A DNA stretch of 64,000 bases from NCBI GenBank assembly GCA_964400405.1, contig CAYNUO010000005.1, forward strand, positions 8,847-72,846, written 5' to 3'. Below are positions 12,409 to 22,316 of this stretch, piece after piece. Both the position numbers and the translations under genes were made by a program. Origin of the DNA: CANKJK01 sp964400405 (GTDB lineage Bacteria; Acidobacteriota; Vicinamibacteria; Vicinamibacterales; UBA2999). The notes below the pieces were generated by a model. It did no database searches and was not told the DNA's origin. It worked only from the letters and a program-made list of their open reading frames with translations. The first letter of the stretch is position 1. Each line of letters opens with the position of its first letter.

Positions 12409-13161
12409 GTGGCGACGATCAGCATCAAGCTCAAGGTCTGGCGGCAGGACGGCCCGGGCAAGCCCGGACGCCTTGTCGACTACGCGGCGGACAACGTCAG
12501 CACCGACATGTCGTTTCTCGAGATGCTCGATGTGGTCAACGAAGGCCTCATCAAGAAGGGCGAGGACGCGATCGCATTCGAGTCCGACTGCCGCGAGGGC
12601 ATCTGCGGCGCGTGCGGCCTGGTGATCAACGGCGTGCCGAACGGCCCGGTCCGCGGCACGACGACGTGCCAGCTGCACATGCGCAGCTTCAAGAACGGCG
12701 ATACGGTGACGATCGAGCCGTGGCGGGCCAGGGCCTTCCCTGTCGTCAAGGATCTCGTGGTCGACCGGAGCGCGTTCGACCGCATCATCGCGGCCGGCGG
12801 CTACGTCTCGTTCAATACGGGCGGCGCGCCGGACGGCAATGCCCTCCCGATCTCGAAGAACGTCTCCGAAGCCGCCATGGACATGGCGGCGTGCATCGGC
12901 TGCGGCTCATGCGTGGCGGCCTGCAAGAACGCGGCGGCGCATCTGTTCACGTCCGCCAAGATCACGCACCTGGGGCTGCTGCCGCAGGGCCAGCCGGAGC
13001 GCTATACACGCGTCGTCCGGATGGTCGACCAGATGGATGCGGAAGGCTTCGGCAACTGCTCGAACGAGGGCGAGTGCGAGGCGGTCTGCCCGAAGGAAAT
13101 CTCGATTTCAGGCATTGCCCGGATGTACCGGGACTACCACAAGGCGGCCCTCAAGGGCTGA
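12409..13161 (+). CDS. sdhB: Succinate dehydrogenase iron-sulfur subunit
   Basis: The GTG follows the sdhA TAG directly, and a GAGGAG-like sequence lies at the end of sdhA. The 250-residue protein shows a [2Fe-2S] set (DCREGICGACG and a later TTTCQ), a [4Fe-4S] motif CIGCGSCVAACKN and a [3Fe-4S] motif CSNEGECEAVCPKEI. It passes electrons from SdhA to the hemes of SdhC. The 3' end overlaps the convergent membrane-protein gene by 11 bases. Confidence 0.97.
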   Translation: MATISIKLKVWRQDGPGKPGRLVDYAADNVSTDMSFLEMLDVVNEGLIKKGEDAIAFESDCREGICGACGLVINGVPNGPVRGTTTCQLHMRSFKNGDTVTIEPWRARAFPVVKDLVVDRSAFDRIIAAGGYVSFNTGGAPDGNALPISKNVSEAAMDMAACIGCGSCVAACKNAAAHLFTSAKITHLGLLPQGQPERYTRVVRMVDQMDAEGFGNCSNEGECEAVCPKEISISGIARMYRDYHKAALKG

Positions 13162-14683
13162 CGCCCGCGGCCGGACCCGCCGGGTCCGCGCACGCACCGA
13201 CCCGGTGCACCCTCACGCGGGTGCCCGGGCCCACCTCGTCGTCGACCAGAGGCTCCAGCACGCAGACCCGGGCCAGGTCGGCGCGGTACGCACGCGCAAG
13301 CTCCGCCACTTCCTGCTCGTACGCATCCGCGGACCTCTCGACGGCCACGACGAACATCGCCCCGGTCCGGCGCACCAGCGCCGGCATCGCGTCGGGCGTC
13401 GCGATGTCCGCCGAGAGCAGCGTGCGGCGCCCAGTCGCCGGATGAACGTACTTCTCGAGGTCGGCGGAGACCGTCACGATCGTGGCCGTGGACGGCGTCG
13501 CGTCGAGAATCCGCACGCCGATGCCGGCCTGCAGGCGGTCCCACGACGCCAGCACGGGGTGCACGGCGATGGTCCCACCGACCACGCCGGCGACCCACAG
13601 CCGCGGCACCCACCCCACGACACTCCCGGCGCGATTGCCCCGTCGCCGCTCCCACCACGGGCCGAGGGTTGAGGCCGAACACCAGGCCAGCAGCGGCACG
13701 AGCGGAATGAGGAACCGGCCCATCAGCAGGAACTTGCGCAGGTCCGCTGCCGGATCCGCGCCGTAGTTGTAGAACAGAAAGAAGGCCACCGTGCCCCAGA
13801 CGGCGACCTGGCACTCCTGCCAGCGCCAGCCGCGGTACCGCGGCATCCAGAGCAGGCAGCCCGGCACCAGGACAAGCAGCGAGAACAGATAGACGGGGGC
13901 CGTCCCCATCACTGCTCCCGCCGCGAAGCCGAAGCCCACGGGGTTGACCGTCAGCGGATCGTCGTACATCAGGAAGCCCGTGAGCAACCGCAGCGAGACG
14001 CCCGCCAGCACGCCCACGCCGAGGGCCGGCACGTGCCGCTCACGCCGCACGACGGCGCCGGCCGCGAACGGGCCCAGAATGAGCAGCAGCGGCTCGCGCA
14101 GCACGAGTGAGCCCCCGGTCGCCAGCCCGGCGGCAAGCCACGGCCGCCACGTCGCACCGGCCCGGCTCCCCTTCCAGAACGCGTAGAGCCCGAGCGCCAC
14201 GCACGCCGCCGACGGCACGTCGCTCATCGCGAGCCGGCCCATCGCCAGCGTGGGCGGAAACCCGAGCCACAGCCACACCGGCGCCGGCGAGAACCCCGCC
14301 TCCCGCAGCCACCGCCACAGAACGGCGGCGACCAGGACCAGCGCGCCAACCGACGCCAATGCGGCCGCGTGCCAGCCGAACAAGCCGACAAACGGCGCCT
14401 GCAGCAGCGCGGTGCCGGCGGGATACGTGGTCGGCGCCTCCCCCTGCATGCCGGCGCCCGCGAAGCCGTCGAGCACGCCGGTCGACGCCGCCCGGGCCAA
14501 CGCCACCGCGCCGGACACGTAATGCGTCTCATCGGTGATCGAGAGCGCGGTCGGAAACCAGATCAGGAAGCCGGCGGTGTAGAGCGCCACCGCGGCAAGA
14601 AGCAGCGGGCCGTGGAGGCCCGCCGGAGGAGGAACCGTGGAGCCGCCCGGGGACCCGGACGGCTCCACGACAGCCTGAGGCAC
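13151..14683 (-). CDS. GT-C-like polytopic membrane protein (putative glycosyltransferase)
   Basis: A 510-residue protein with about ten membrane spans. After the first span an acidic pair occurs in the loop (SITDETHYVSGA), which resembles the DE motif of PMT/ArnT-type GT-C glycosyltransferases that use polyprenyl-phosphate sugars. A soluble C-terminal domain of about 130 residues follows the last span. The GTG at 14683 is one base after the mdh TAA and is preferred; upstream in-frame codons lie inside mdh. Enzymatic activity and donor are not established. It probably shares the mdh transcript. Confidence 0.7.
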   Translation of the reverse strand: MPQAVVEPSGSPGGSTVPPPAGLHGPLLLAAVALYTAGFLIWFPTALSITDETHYVSGAVALARAASTGVLDGFAGAGMQGEAPTTYPAGTALLQAPFVGLFGWHAAALASVGALVLVAAVLWRWLREAGFSPAPVWLWLGFPPTLAMGRLAMSDVPSAACVALGLYAFWKGSRAGATWRPWLAAGLATGGSLVLREPLLLILGPFAAGAVVRRERHVPALGVGVLAGVSLRLLTGFLMYDDPLTVNPVGFGFAAGAVMGTAPVYLFSLLVLVPGCLLWMPRYRGWRWQECQVAVWGTVAFFLFYNYGADPAADLRKFLLMGRFLIPLVPLLAWCSASTLGPWWERRRGNRAGSVVGWVPRLWVAGVVGGTIAVHPVLASWDRLQAGIGVRILDATPSTATIVTVSADLEKYVHPATGRRTLLSADIATPDAMPALVRRTGAMFVVAVERSADAYEQEVAELARAYRADLARVCVLEPLVDDEVGPGTRVRVHRVGACADPAGPAAGVSP

Positions 14684-14684
14684 G

Positions 14685-15611
14685 TTACATGCCGATGACG
14701 TCGACGAGCTCGCGCACGGCGCCGGCCGACTTCTGGAGCGCCGCATTCTCCTCGGCCGTCAGCGTGATCTCGATGATCTGCTCGACGCCGCGCGCGCCCA
14801 CCTTCACGGGCACGCCCACGAAGAGGTCCTTGATGCCGTACTCGCCGGTCAGATAGACCGAGCACGGCAGGATCTGCTTCTTGTCCTTCAACACCGCCTC
14901 GACCATCTGGGCCGCGGCCGTGCCGGGCGCGTACCACGCGCTCGTGCCGACCAGTTTCGTAATCTCCGCGCCGCCGTTCGCCGTGCGTGTGCAGATCGCG
15001 TCGATCTTTTCCTTCGACAGCAATTCCGTAATCGGAATGCCGGCGCAGGTCGAATAGCGCGGCAGGGGCACCATCGTGTCGCCGTGGCCGCCGAGCACGA
15101 ACGAGTGGATGTTCTGCACGGACACGCCCAGTTCCATCGCCACGAACGTGCTCATCCGCGCCGAGTCGAGCACGCCGGCCATTCCGAGGATGCGCTCCTT
15201 CGGGAACTTCGTCAGCTTGAACAGCGCCTGCGACATGGCATCCAGCGGGTTCGCCACCGGAATGATGATCGCGTTCGGCGTGTACTTCACGAGGTTCGGC
15301 GCGATGCTCTTCATGATCTCGAAGTTGTCCTTCACGAGATCGTCGCGGCTCATGCCCGGCTTGCGCGGCTTGCCGGACGTGATGACGACCACGTCCGAGC
15401 CTTCCGCCGCGCTCCAGTCCGCGCCGCCGATGACACGGGCGTCGGAGCCGAGGATCGGCTGCGACTGGTACATGTCGAGCGCCACGCCGGCCGCCTTCTG
15501 ATCCGCGATGTCGATGATCACGACATCCGCGAGCTCTTTTTCCGCGACCGACCGCGCCACCGTGGCACCGACATTGCCGGCGCCGCCAACTACTGTCACT
15601 TTGCGATTCAT
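14685..15611 (-). CDS. mdh: Malate dehydrogenase (LDH-like)
   Basis: The 308-residue protein has the Rossmann motif VVGGAGNVGATVA and NAD-selecting Asp in VIIDIADQK. The MDH-specific arginine pair lies in GKPRKPGMSRDDL, and the catalytic-His segment is GGHGDTMVPL. The Arg in the substrate-specificity loop separates it from lactate dehydrogenase. A GGGAAAG sequence precedes the ATG at 15611. It oxidises malate to oxaloacetate. Confidence 0.95.
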   Translation of the reverse strand: MNRKVTVVGGAGNVGATVARSVAEKELADVVIIDIADQKAAGVALDMYQSQPILGSDARVIGGADWSAAEGSDVVVITSGKPRKPGMSRDDLVKDNFEIMKSIAPNLVKYTPNAIIIPVANPLDAMSQALFKLTKFPKERILGMAGVLDSARMSTFVAMELGVSVQNIHSFVLGGHGDTMVPLPRYSTCAGIPITELLSKEKIDAICTRTANGGAEITKLVGTSAWYAPGTAAAQMVEAVLKDKKQILPCSVYLTGEYGIKDLFVGVPVKVGARGVEQIIEITLTAEENAALQKSAGAVRELVDVIGM

Positions 15612-15660
15612 GCCGTTCTTTCCCTTAGGGGACTCGCCCCGCCGTCAGACACACTGCGTT

Positions 15661-15673
15661 CACAGTTTCTGTG
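15661..15673. repeat. Short palindrome CACAG-TTT-CTGTG in the mdh/serA divergent region
   Basis: Five-base arms separated by three bases lie about 50 bp upstream of mdh. It is a possible operator; the arms are short enough to arise by chance. Confidence 0.2.
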
Positions 15674-15741
15674 GAAAAGCCTGTTGAAATGACCCGGACC
15701 GTGCAGGAAATTCCTCGCGAAGTCGAACCTTTTAGCGGTTT

Positions 15742-15756
15742 GCACCATGATGGTGC
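15742..15756. promoter_or_regulatory. Perfect palindrome GCACCAT-G-ATGGTGC, NtrC-site-like, upstream of serA
   Basis: Seven-base arms flank one central base. The pattern GCACCA-N3-TGGTGC is the same as the enterobacterial NtrC consensus. It lies 25 bp upstream of a TATACT box and 76 bp upstream of serA, where a repressor or activator could act. No sigma-54 -24/-12 sequence is evident. Confidence 0.4.
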
Positions 15757-15780
15757 GACAGCGAGGAGCCGCAGAAAGTT

Positions 15781-15786
15781 TATACT
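15781..15786 (+). promoter_or_regulatory. -10-like box TATACT for serA
   Basis: TATACT lies 45 bp before the serA ATG. Only a poor -35 (GCGACA, 15755-15760, spacer 20) is seen, overlapping the end of the palindrome at 15742-15756, which would fit an activator-dependent promoter. Confidence 0.4.
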
Positions 15787-15831
15787 GAATCGTCGTTAAC
15801 CCATCACGTCTGAGATCCTGATTCCCTGACA

Positions 15832-17406
15832 ATGAAAATCGTTATTGCTGATGATCTTCCGGCATCCGCCGCGGAGCTGCTGCGCGCGGAAGGCTGGACC
15901 GTAGATGCCACTCCAGGTCGCCCCGTCGAACAACTGAAGGCCGACCTCGCCGATGCGGACGCCATCATGGTTCGCAGCGCCACGAAGGTCACCGCCGAGC
16001 TCATCGAGGCGGCGCCGAAGCTCCGCGTCATCGCCCGCGCGGGCACGGGCGTCGACAACGTCGACGTCAAAGCCGCCAGCGCGCGCGGCATCGTCGTCAT
16101 GAACGCGCCCGGTGCGAACAGCATCAGCGTCGCGGAGCTTGCCGTGGGCCAGATTCTGTCCCTCGCCCGCCACATCCCCCGTGCCGACGCCACGATGAAG
16201 CAGGGCAAGTGGGACAAGAAGTCGTTCATGGGCGAGGAGATCCGGGACAAGGTCCTCGGTCTCGCCGGCCTCGGCCGCATCGGCCAGGAAGTCGCCCGCC
16301 GCGTCGCGCCGTTCGGCATGCGCGTGATCGCGCACGACCCCTTCATCTCCGCGCAGGTGGCGCAGGACCTCGGCGTCGAGCTGGTCTCGCTCGAGGACCT
16401 CTTCGCCAGGGCCGACTACATCTCGCTCCACATGCCGTCGACCGCCCAGACCAAGGGCATGGTGAACGCGGCGCTGCTGGCCAAGGCGAAGAAGGGCATC
16501 CGCATCGTCAACACCGCCCGCGGCGACCTGATCGACGAGGGTGCGCTGGCCGACGCGATCGAGGCCGGTCATGTGGCCGGCGCCGCGCTCGACGTCTTCC
16601 AGAAGGAGCCGACCGTCGATCAGCGGCTGCAGAACCTGCCGCAGGTCGTCGCGTCTCCGCACATCGCGGCGTCGACGCGTGAGGCGCAGGAACTGGCCGG
16701 CAGCGAAACCACGATCGCGCTCCGCGACTGCCTCCGCGACGGCATCATCCGCAACGCCGTCAACTTCGCGTCCGTCTCGCCCGAGGAGTACGGGCGGATG
16801 TCGCCGTTCATCTCGCTGGCTGAGCGCCTCGGGTCCGTGCTCGCCCAGCTGACGACCGACCGGATCGAGTCCGTGGCCGTCCGCTACTACGGCGAGGCCC
16901 TCGGCAAGACGGATCTGATCGTCAGCGCCGTGCTGGTCGGCCTGTTCAAGCAGATCCTGTCGGGCGGCGTCAGCGCGGTCAACGCGAAGGCGATCGCGCA
17001 GGAACGCGGCATCGAAGTGGTCGAGTCGCAGAGCACCCGTGCCCGCGACTACACGCGCCTGCTGTCGGTGAAGGTGAAGACGAGCGCCGGCGAGCACTGG
17101 GTCGAAGGCGCGGTGTTCGACAAGGCCGCCCCGCGGCTGGTCCTGGTCGACGGTGTGCCGGTCGAGGCCGTGCTCGAGGGTTCGCTCATCGTGCTGTCCA
17201 ACACGGATCAGCCCGGTGTCATCGGCGAGGTGGGCACCGTCCTCGGCAGGAAGGGCATCAACATCGGCACCTTCGCGCTGGGACGCGACGGCAAGCAGGC
17301 CGTTGGCGTGGTAAGCGTCGACGAGACGAAGCCCGTCGAGGAATCGGTAATGGCGGAACTGCGGGCGCTGCCGGCAGTGAAGACTGCCCGGCTCGTCAGG
17401 GTCTGA
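15832..17406 (+). CDS. serA: D-3-phosphoglycerate dehydrogenase (long form with ACT domain)
   Basis: The 524-residue protein has a D-2-hydroxyacid dehydrogenase core (Rossmann GLGRIGQEVARR; catalytic NTARGDLID and SPHIAAST). An allosteric-substrate-binding domain follows, then a C-terminal ACT domain (about residues 450-524, LSNTDQPGVIGEVG). It catalyses the first step of serine synthesis, and the ACT domain suggests serine feedback. Its end overlaps the convergent GspC/PilP-like gene by 11 bases. Confidence 0.96.
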   Translation: MKIVIADDLPASAAELLRAEGWTVDATPGRPVEQLKADLADADAIMVRSATKVTAELIEAAPKLRVIARAGTGVDNVDVKAASARGIVVMNAPGANSISVAELAVGQILSLARHIPRADATMKQGKWDKKSFMGEEIRDKVLGLAGLGRIGQEVARRVAPFGMRVIAHDPFISAQVAQDLGVELVSLEDLFARADYISLHMPSTAQTKGMVNAALLAKAKKGIRIVNTARGDLIDEGALADAIEAGHVAGAALDVFQKEPTVDQRLQNLPQVVASPHIAASTREAQELAGSETTIALRDCLRDGIIRNAVNFASVSPEEYGRMSPFISLAERLGSVLAQLTTDRIESVAVRYYGEALGKTDLIVSAVLVGLFKQILSGGVSAVNAKAIAQERGIEVVESQSTRARDYTRLLSVKVKTSAGEHWVEGAVFDKAAPRLVLVDGVPVEAVLEGSLIVLSNTDQPGVIGEVGTVLGRKGINIGTFALGRDGKQAVGVVSVDETKPVEESVMAELRALPAVKTARLVRV

Positions 17407-17944
17407 ACGTCAGGCGGACGGTGGTGCCGGTGTCGGCGCGGATGAGTTCGACCGCGTCGGCATCGACCGCCGTCACCTCGAACTTCCCTTCCACCTTCTC
17501 CCCCGCCTTCACCAGCCAGAGTTCACCGCTTCCGGTGACGACCGCGGTACGGACGACCACGTCACCCTGACGGTCCTCGGCGATCCCCGACAACGCGAAC
17601 GGCGGAGGCAGGACCGGCGGCGGCGTCACCGCGGCTGCCGGCGCGACGGAAACGGGAACCGGTGCGGGTGCGGGCGGCGCCGACGCACGCACGAACCTGA
17701 ACGGATCGCGCTCCGGCTCGGCGAATGTCTCGACGCCGGCCAACCGGCGGCCCAGCCGCTCGGCCTCGTCGTTGAGCTCCTGCATCTGTACGACGACGGC
17801 CTGCGTGGCCGCGGCGTCGAACCGGGCCGGCGGCGCCAGCCGGCTTTCGCCGGGCGCAACGACGGTCGGCGCGGACGCAAGCCAGGTGGCCAGCGCGGTC
17901 GTGCCGGACCAGACGAGCGTGCCCTTCCAGGTCGCCGGGAACAT
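17396..17944 (-). CDS. Single-pass protein with GspC/PilP-like C-terminal domain, function unknown
   Basis: The 182-residue product has an N-terminal hydrophobic segment (TLVWSGTTALATWLAS). A Pro/Ala linker follows (PPAPAPVPVSVAPAAAV), then a C-terminal beta-domain with LWLVKAGEKVEGKFEVTAVD and a terminal TVRLTF, reminiscent of the homology-region or PilP domains that contact secretins. I prefer the ATG at 17944 because it lies seven bases after TATGAT; upstream ATGs at 17974, 17956 and 17953 are possible. No secretion genes adjoin it. The resemblance is judged by eye only. Confidence 0.55.
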   Translation of the reverse strand: MFPATWKGTLVWSGTTALATWLASAPTVVAPGESRLAPPARFDAAATQAVVVQMQELNDEAERLGRRLAGVETFAEPERDPFRFVRASAPPAPAPVPVSVAPAAAVTPPPVLPPPFALSGIAEDRQGDVVVRTAVVTGSGELWLVKAGEKVEGKFEVTAVDADAVELIRADTGTTVRLTFRP

Positions 17945-17951
17945 CGTGGTC

Positions 17952-17957
17952 ATCATA
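17952..17957 (-). promoter_or_regulatory. -10-like box TATGAT, seven bases before the ATG at 17944
   Basis: TATGAT-N7-ATG on the minus strand. The divergent kdsB carries the same arrangement on the other strand only 34 bp away (TAGGAT-N5-GTG). Confidence 0.45.
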
Positions 17958-17990
17958 CAGCGCCGTGGATCCACGCGCGATGGGCCGTGT

Positions 17991-17996
17991 TAGGAT
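17991..17996 (+). promoter_or_regulatory. -10-like box TAGGAT ahead of kdsB
   Basis: TAGGAT is followed by five bases and the GTG at 18002. It could alternatively read as a weak AGGA ribosome binding site, so its role is ambiguous. Confidence 0.35.
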
Positions 17997-18001
17997 TCGA
18001 C

Positions 18002-18789
18002 GTGCACCGTGAAACGTTCCGAAATCCCTTCGATCGGACGTCTCAGCCCCTCCGCACGGTTGCCCTGATCCCGGCCCGCTACGCATCGACCCGCTTCCCC
18101 GGCAAGCCGCTGGCTGAAATCGCCGGCCGGCCCATGATCGAGCACGTGTACCGTCGGACCGCCGCGGCCTCCAGCGTAGACGCCGTGGCCGTGGCCACCG
18201 ACGACACCAGAATCGCCGAGGCGGTCACCGCGTTCGGCGGCCACGCCGTGATGACCGGGGCGCACCACACGAGCGGTTCCGACCGCATCGCCGAGGCCGC
18301 GCGGCAGCTCTCCTGCGACGTCATCGTGAACGTACAGGGCGACGAGCCGCTGATCACCCCGGAGGCGATCGACGCCGCCGTCGCCCCGCTCCTCGCCGAC
18401 GCGTCGATCCTGATGAGCACACTGGCCGCGCCGATGGCCGACCTGCGCGACGCCGACGACCCGAACGTCGTGAAGGTGGTGCTCGACCGGCGGGGTGATG
18501 CGCTCTACTTCTCCCGCGCGCGGATTCCGTTCGCCAGGCAACCCGGCGCTGGTGCAGCGCCGCTGCGCCACATCGGCCTCTACGCCTACCGGCGGTCGCT
18601 GCTGCTGGAGTTCTCCGGCTGGCCGCGGTCTCCGCTCGAGGACACCGAATCGCTCGAACAGCTCCGCGCGCTTGAACGCGGCATCCGTATCCGTACCGTC
18701 ATCACCCCGTACGAGTCCATCGGCGTCGATACCCCAGACGACCTGACCCGTGTCCGTGCCGCAATCGAGCGGCGAATCCTCCAGCACAC

Positions 18790-18793
<4 letters not shown>
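18002..18793 (+). CDS. kdsB: 3-deoxy-manno-octulosonate cytidylyltransferase (CMP-Kdo synthetase)
   Basis: The signature LIPARYASTRFPGKPLAEI appears near the N-terminus, with later VNVQGDEPLI and YFSRARIPF; these define KdsB, which activates Kdo with CTP for lipid A-core assembly. No ATG exists before the domain. The GTG at 18002 is chosen, and the GTG at 17987 is an alternative. Its TGA overlaps the pyrG ATG. The coupling to CTP synthase makes sense because CTP is the co-substrate. Confidence 0.93.
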
Positions 18794-20415
<1,622 letters not shown>

Positions 20416-20424
20416 CACCTTCCG

Positions 20425-20446
20425 CCGGAAGCCGCGAGGTTTCCGG
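20425..20446 (+). terminator. Small hairpin between pyrG and kdsA
   Basis: CCGGAA (20425-20430) pairs with TTCCGG (20441-20446) across ten bases. It has no T-run and only six pairs, so it may be an attenuating structure at most. Confidence 0.25.
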
Positions 20447-20474
20447 TGGTACGGCCCACCAATGAGATGGCTTC

Positions 20475-20480
20475 TATAAT
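20475..20480 (+). promoter_or_regulatory. Consensus -10 box TATAAT, seven bases before the kdsA GTG
   Basis: A perfect TATAAT is followed by seven bases and the GTG at 20488. If used, transcription starts at the start codon and the ATGs at 20467 and 20479 are excluded. A -35 is not recognisable. Confidence 0.55.
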
Positions 20481-20487
20481 GGCGGCC

Positions 20488-21321
20488 GTGCAGCGCGTTT
20501 CCGCGGGACCGGTCACATTCGGCGACGGGTCCCTTCCCTTCATCCTGGGCCCGTGCGTCATCGAGAGCCGTGAGCACGCCATCGAGATGGCGCTCGCGAT
20601 TCGCGAGATCGCGGCCCGCGCCGGCGTGGCCGCCGTCTTCAAGGCGTCCTTTGACAAGGCCAACCGGACTTCCGTGACGTCGTTCCGCGGCCCCGGTCTG
20701 CGCGACGGCCTCAGCGTCCTCGCCGACGTCCGGCAGCGCAGCGGACTCCCGGTGCTCACCGATATCCACGAGGCCGCGCAGGCCGCTCCGGTGGCGGAGG
20801 TCGTGGACATCCTGCAGATTCCGGCGTTCCTGTGCCGCCAGACAGACCTGCTCGTCGCGGCGGCCGCGACCGGCCGGATGGTCAACATCAAGAAGGGTCA
20901 GTTTCTCGCGCCGAACGACATGCGGCATGCGATCGCCAAAGTCACCTCCACAGGCAACCGGTCCGTGACGCTGACCGAGCGGGGGTCGACCTTCGGCTAC
21001 AACAACCTCGTGGTCGACATGCGGGCGTTTCCGATGATGCGCGCGCTCGGCTACCCGGTGATCTTCGACGTCACCCACAGCCTCCAGCTCCCCGGCGCCG
21101 GTGACGGCGTGACCATCGGCCTCGCCGAGCACATCGAACCGCTGGCCTCCGCCGGCGTGGCGGCGGGTGTCGACGGTGTGTTCATGGAGGTCCACGACGA
21201 CCCCCGGCGCGCCAGGAGCGACGCGGCCAACGCACTCCGTCTCGATCGTCTCGAACCGCTGCTGGCCCGGCTGCTCGCGCTGCACCGCGTACCCGCATGT
21301 CCGCCTGAGGTCAGCCGGTGA
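20488..21321 (+). CDS. kdsA: 3-deoxy-8-phosphooctulonate synthase (Kdo-8-P synthase)
   Basis: The KdsA signatures are FILGPCVIES, FKASFDKANRTS and IPAFLCRQTDLL, plus LTERGSTFGYNNLVVDMR. The enzyme condenses arabinose-5-P with PEP. The start is debatable: GTG 20488 gives 277 residues with the usual short leader and sits right behind TATAAT, while GTG 20446, ATG 20467 and ATG 20479 are longer options. Its TGA overlaps the kdsD GTG. Confidence 0.93.
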   Translation: MQRVSAGPVTFGDGSLPFILGPCVIESREHAIEMALAIREIAARAGVAAVFKASFDKANRTSVTSFRGPGLRDGLSVLADVRQRSGLPVLTDIHEAAQAAPVAEVVDILQIPAFLCRQTDLLVAAAATGRMVNIKKGQFLAPNDMRHAIAKVTSTGNRSVTLTERGSTFGYNNLVVDMRAFPMMRALGYPVIFDVTHSLQLPGAGDGVTIGLAEHIEPLASAGVAAGVDGVFMEVHDDPRRARSDAANALRLDRLEPLLARLLALHRVPACPPEVSR

Positions 21322-22301
21322 CGCCTCCTGCGGAAACGCAGCCCGGTGGGCGTGACCTCGCGAAGAGCGTGCTCGAAACGGAGGCGGCCGCCATCCGCGC
21401 GCTGGTCGACCGCATCGGGCCGTCGTTCGACGACGCCGTGCGAATCGTCGCCGGCTGCCGGGGCCGTGTCATCGTCACCGGCATGGGCAAGTCCGGCATC
21501 ATCAGCCGGAAGCTCGCCGCGACGTTGACCGGCACGGGAACCGCCGCGTTCTTTCTGCACCCGGCCGAAGCGATCCACGGCGACCTCGGCGCCATCCAGA
21601 CCGACGACGTCGTGATCGCGCTGTCGCATAGCGGCGAGACGGACGAGATTCTCCGGCTGCTGCAGACCATCAAGCGCCTCGGCGCCTCCCTCATCGCGCT
21701 GACGGGCGCGCCCGGCTCGACGCTGGGCCGGGCCGCCGACGCGGTGCTGGACTGCGGCGTGTCCGCCGAAGCGTGTCCGCTCGGCCTCGCACCGACGGCG
21801 AGCACGACGGCCGCGCTCGCGATGGGAGACGCCCTCGCGATGACCGTGCTGCAGGCGAAGGGCTTCCGCGTGGAGGACTTCGCGTCCCTGCACCCGGGTG
21901 GCAAGCTCGGCAAGCAGTTCATGCGCGTCGGGGACCTGATGCACACGGGCGACGCCCTCCCGTCGGTCACCCTGGACACACCGGTGCCTGACGTGATCTA
22001 CGAGATCTCCCGGAAGAGCCTCGGCATGACGTGCGTGGTGGATGCTGCCGGGCTGCTGGCAGGCGTCATCACCGATGGTGACCTGCGGCGCCACATGATC
22101 GGCACGGCGGACCTGCTGACCCGCGGCGCGAAGGACATCATGACGGCACGGCCCGTGGTCCTGAAGCCGGACGTGCTCGCGGCCGAGGCGCTGCACGTAC
22201 TCGAGCGCCGCAAGATCACGTCCGTCGTCGTCGTTGACGGAGCCGGGCGTCCCGAGGGCGTGCTGCATCTGCACAGCCTCTGGGGCACGGAACTCATCTA
22301 G
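21318..22301 (+). CDS. kdsD: Arabinose-5-phosphate isomerase (KpsF/KdsD)
   Basis: The 327-residue protein has an N-terminal SIS domain (VIVTGMGKSGIISRKLAATL; ALSHSGETDEI) and two C-terminal CBS repeats (about residues 205-325), the standard KdsD design. It supplies arabinose-5-P to KdsA. The GTG overlaps the kdsA stop (GTGA), so the two consecutive Kdo enzymes are translationally coupled. Confidence 0.95.
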   Translation: MTPPAETQPGGRDLAKSVLETEAAAIRALVDRIGPSFDDAVRIVAGCRGRVIVTGMGKSGIISRKLAATLTGTGTAAFFLHPAEAIHGDLGAIQTDDVVIALSHSGETDEILRLLQTIKRLGASLIALTGAPGSTLGRAADAVLDCGVSAEACPLGLAPTASTTAALAMGDALAMTVLQAKGFRVEDFASLHPGGKLGKQFMRVGDLMHTGDALPSVTLDTPVPDVIYEISRKSLGMTCVVDAAGLLAGVITDGDLRRHMIGTADLLTRGAKDIMTARPVVLKPDVLAAEALHVLERRKITSVVVVDGAGRPEGVLHLHSLWGTELI

Positions 22302-22316
22302 CCCGCGGGACACGTC

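Noticed and set aside
15740..15786. TTGCAC and TATACT as one sigma-70 promoter for serA
   Set aside because: The spacing is 35 bp, far too long; TTGCAC is part of the palindrome instead.
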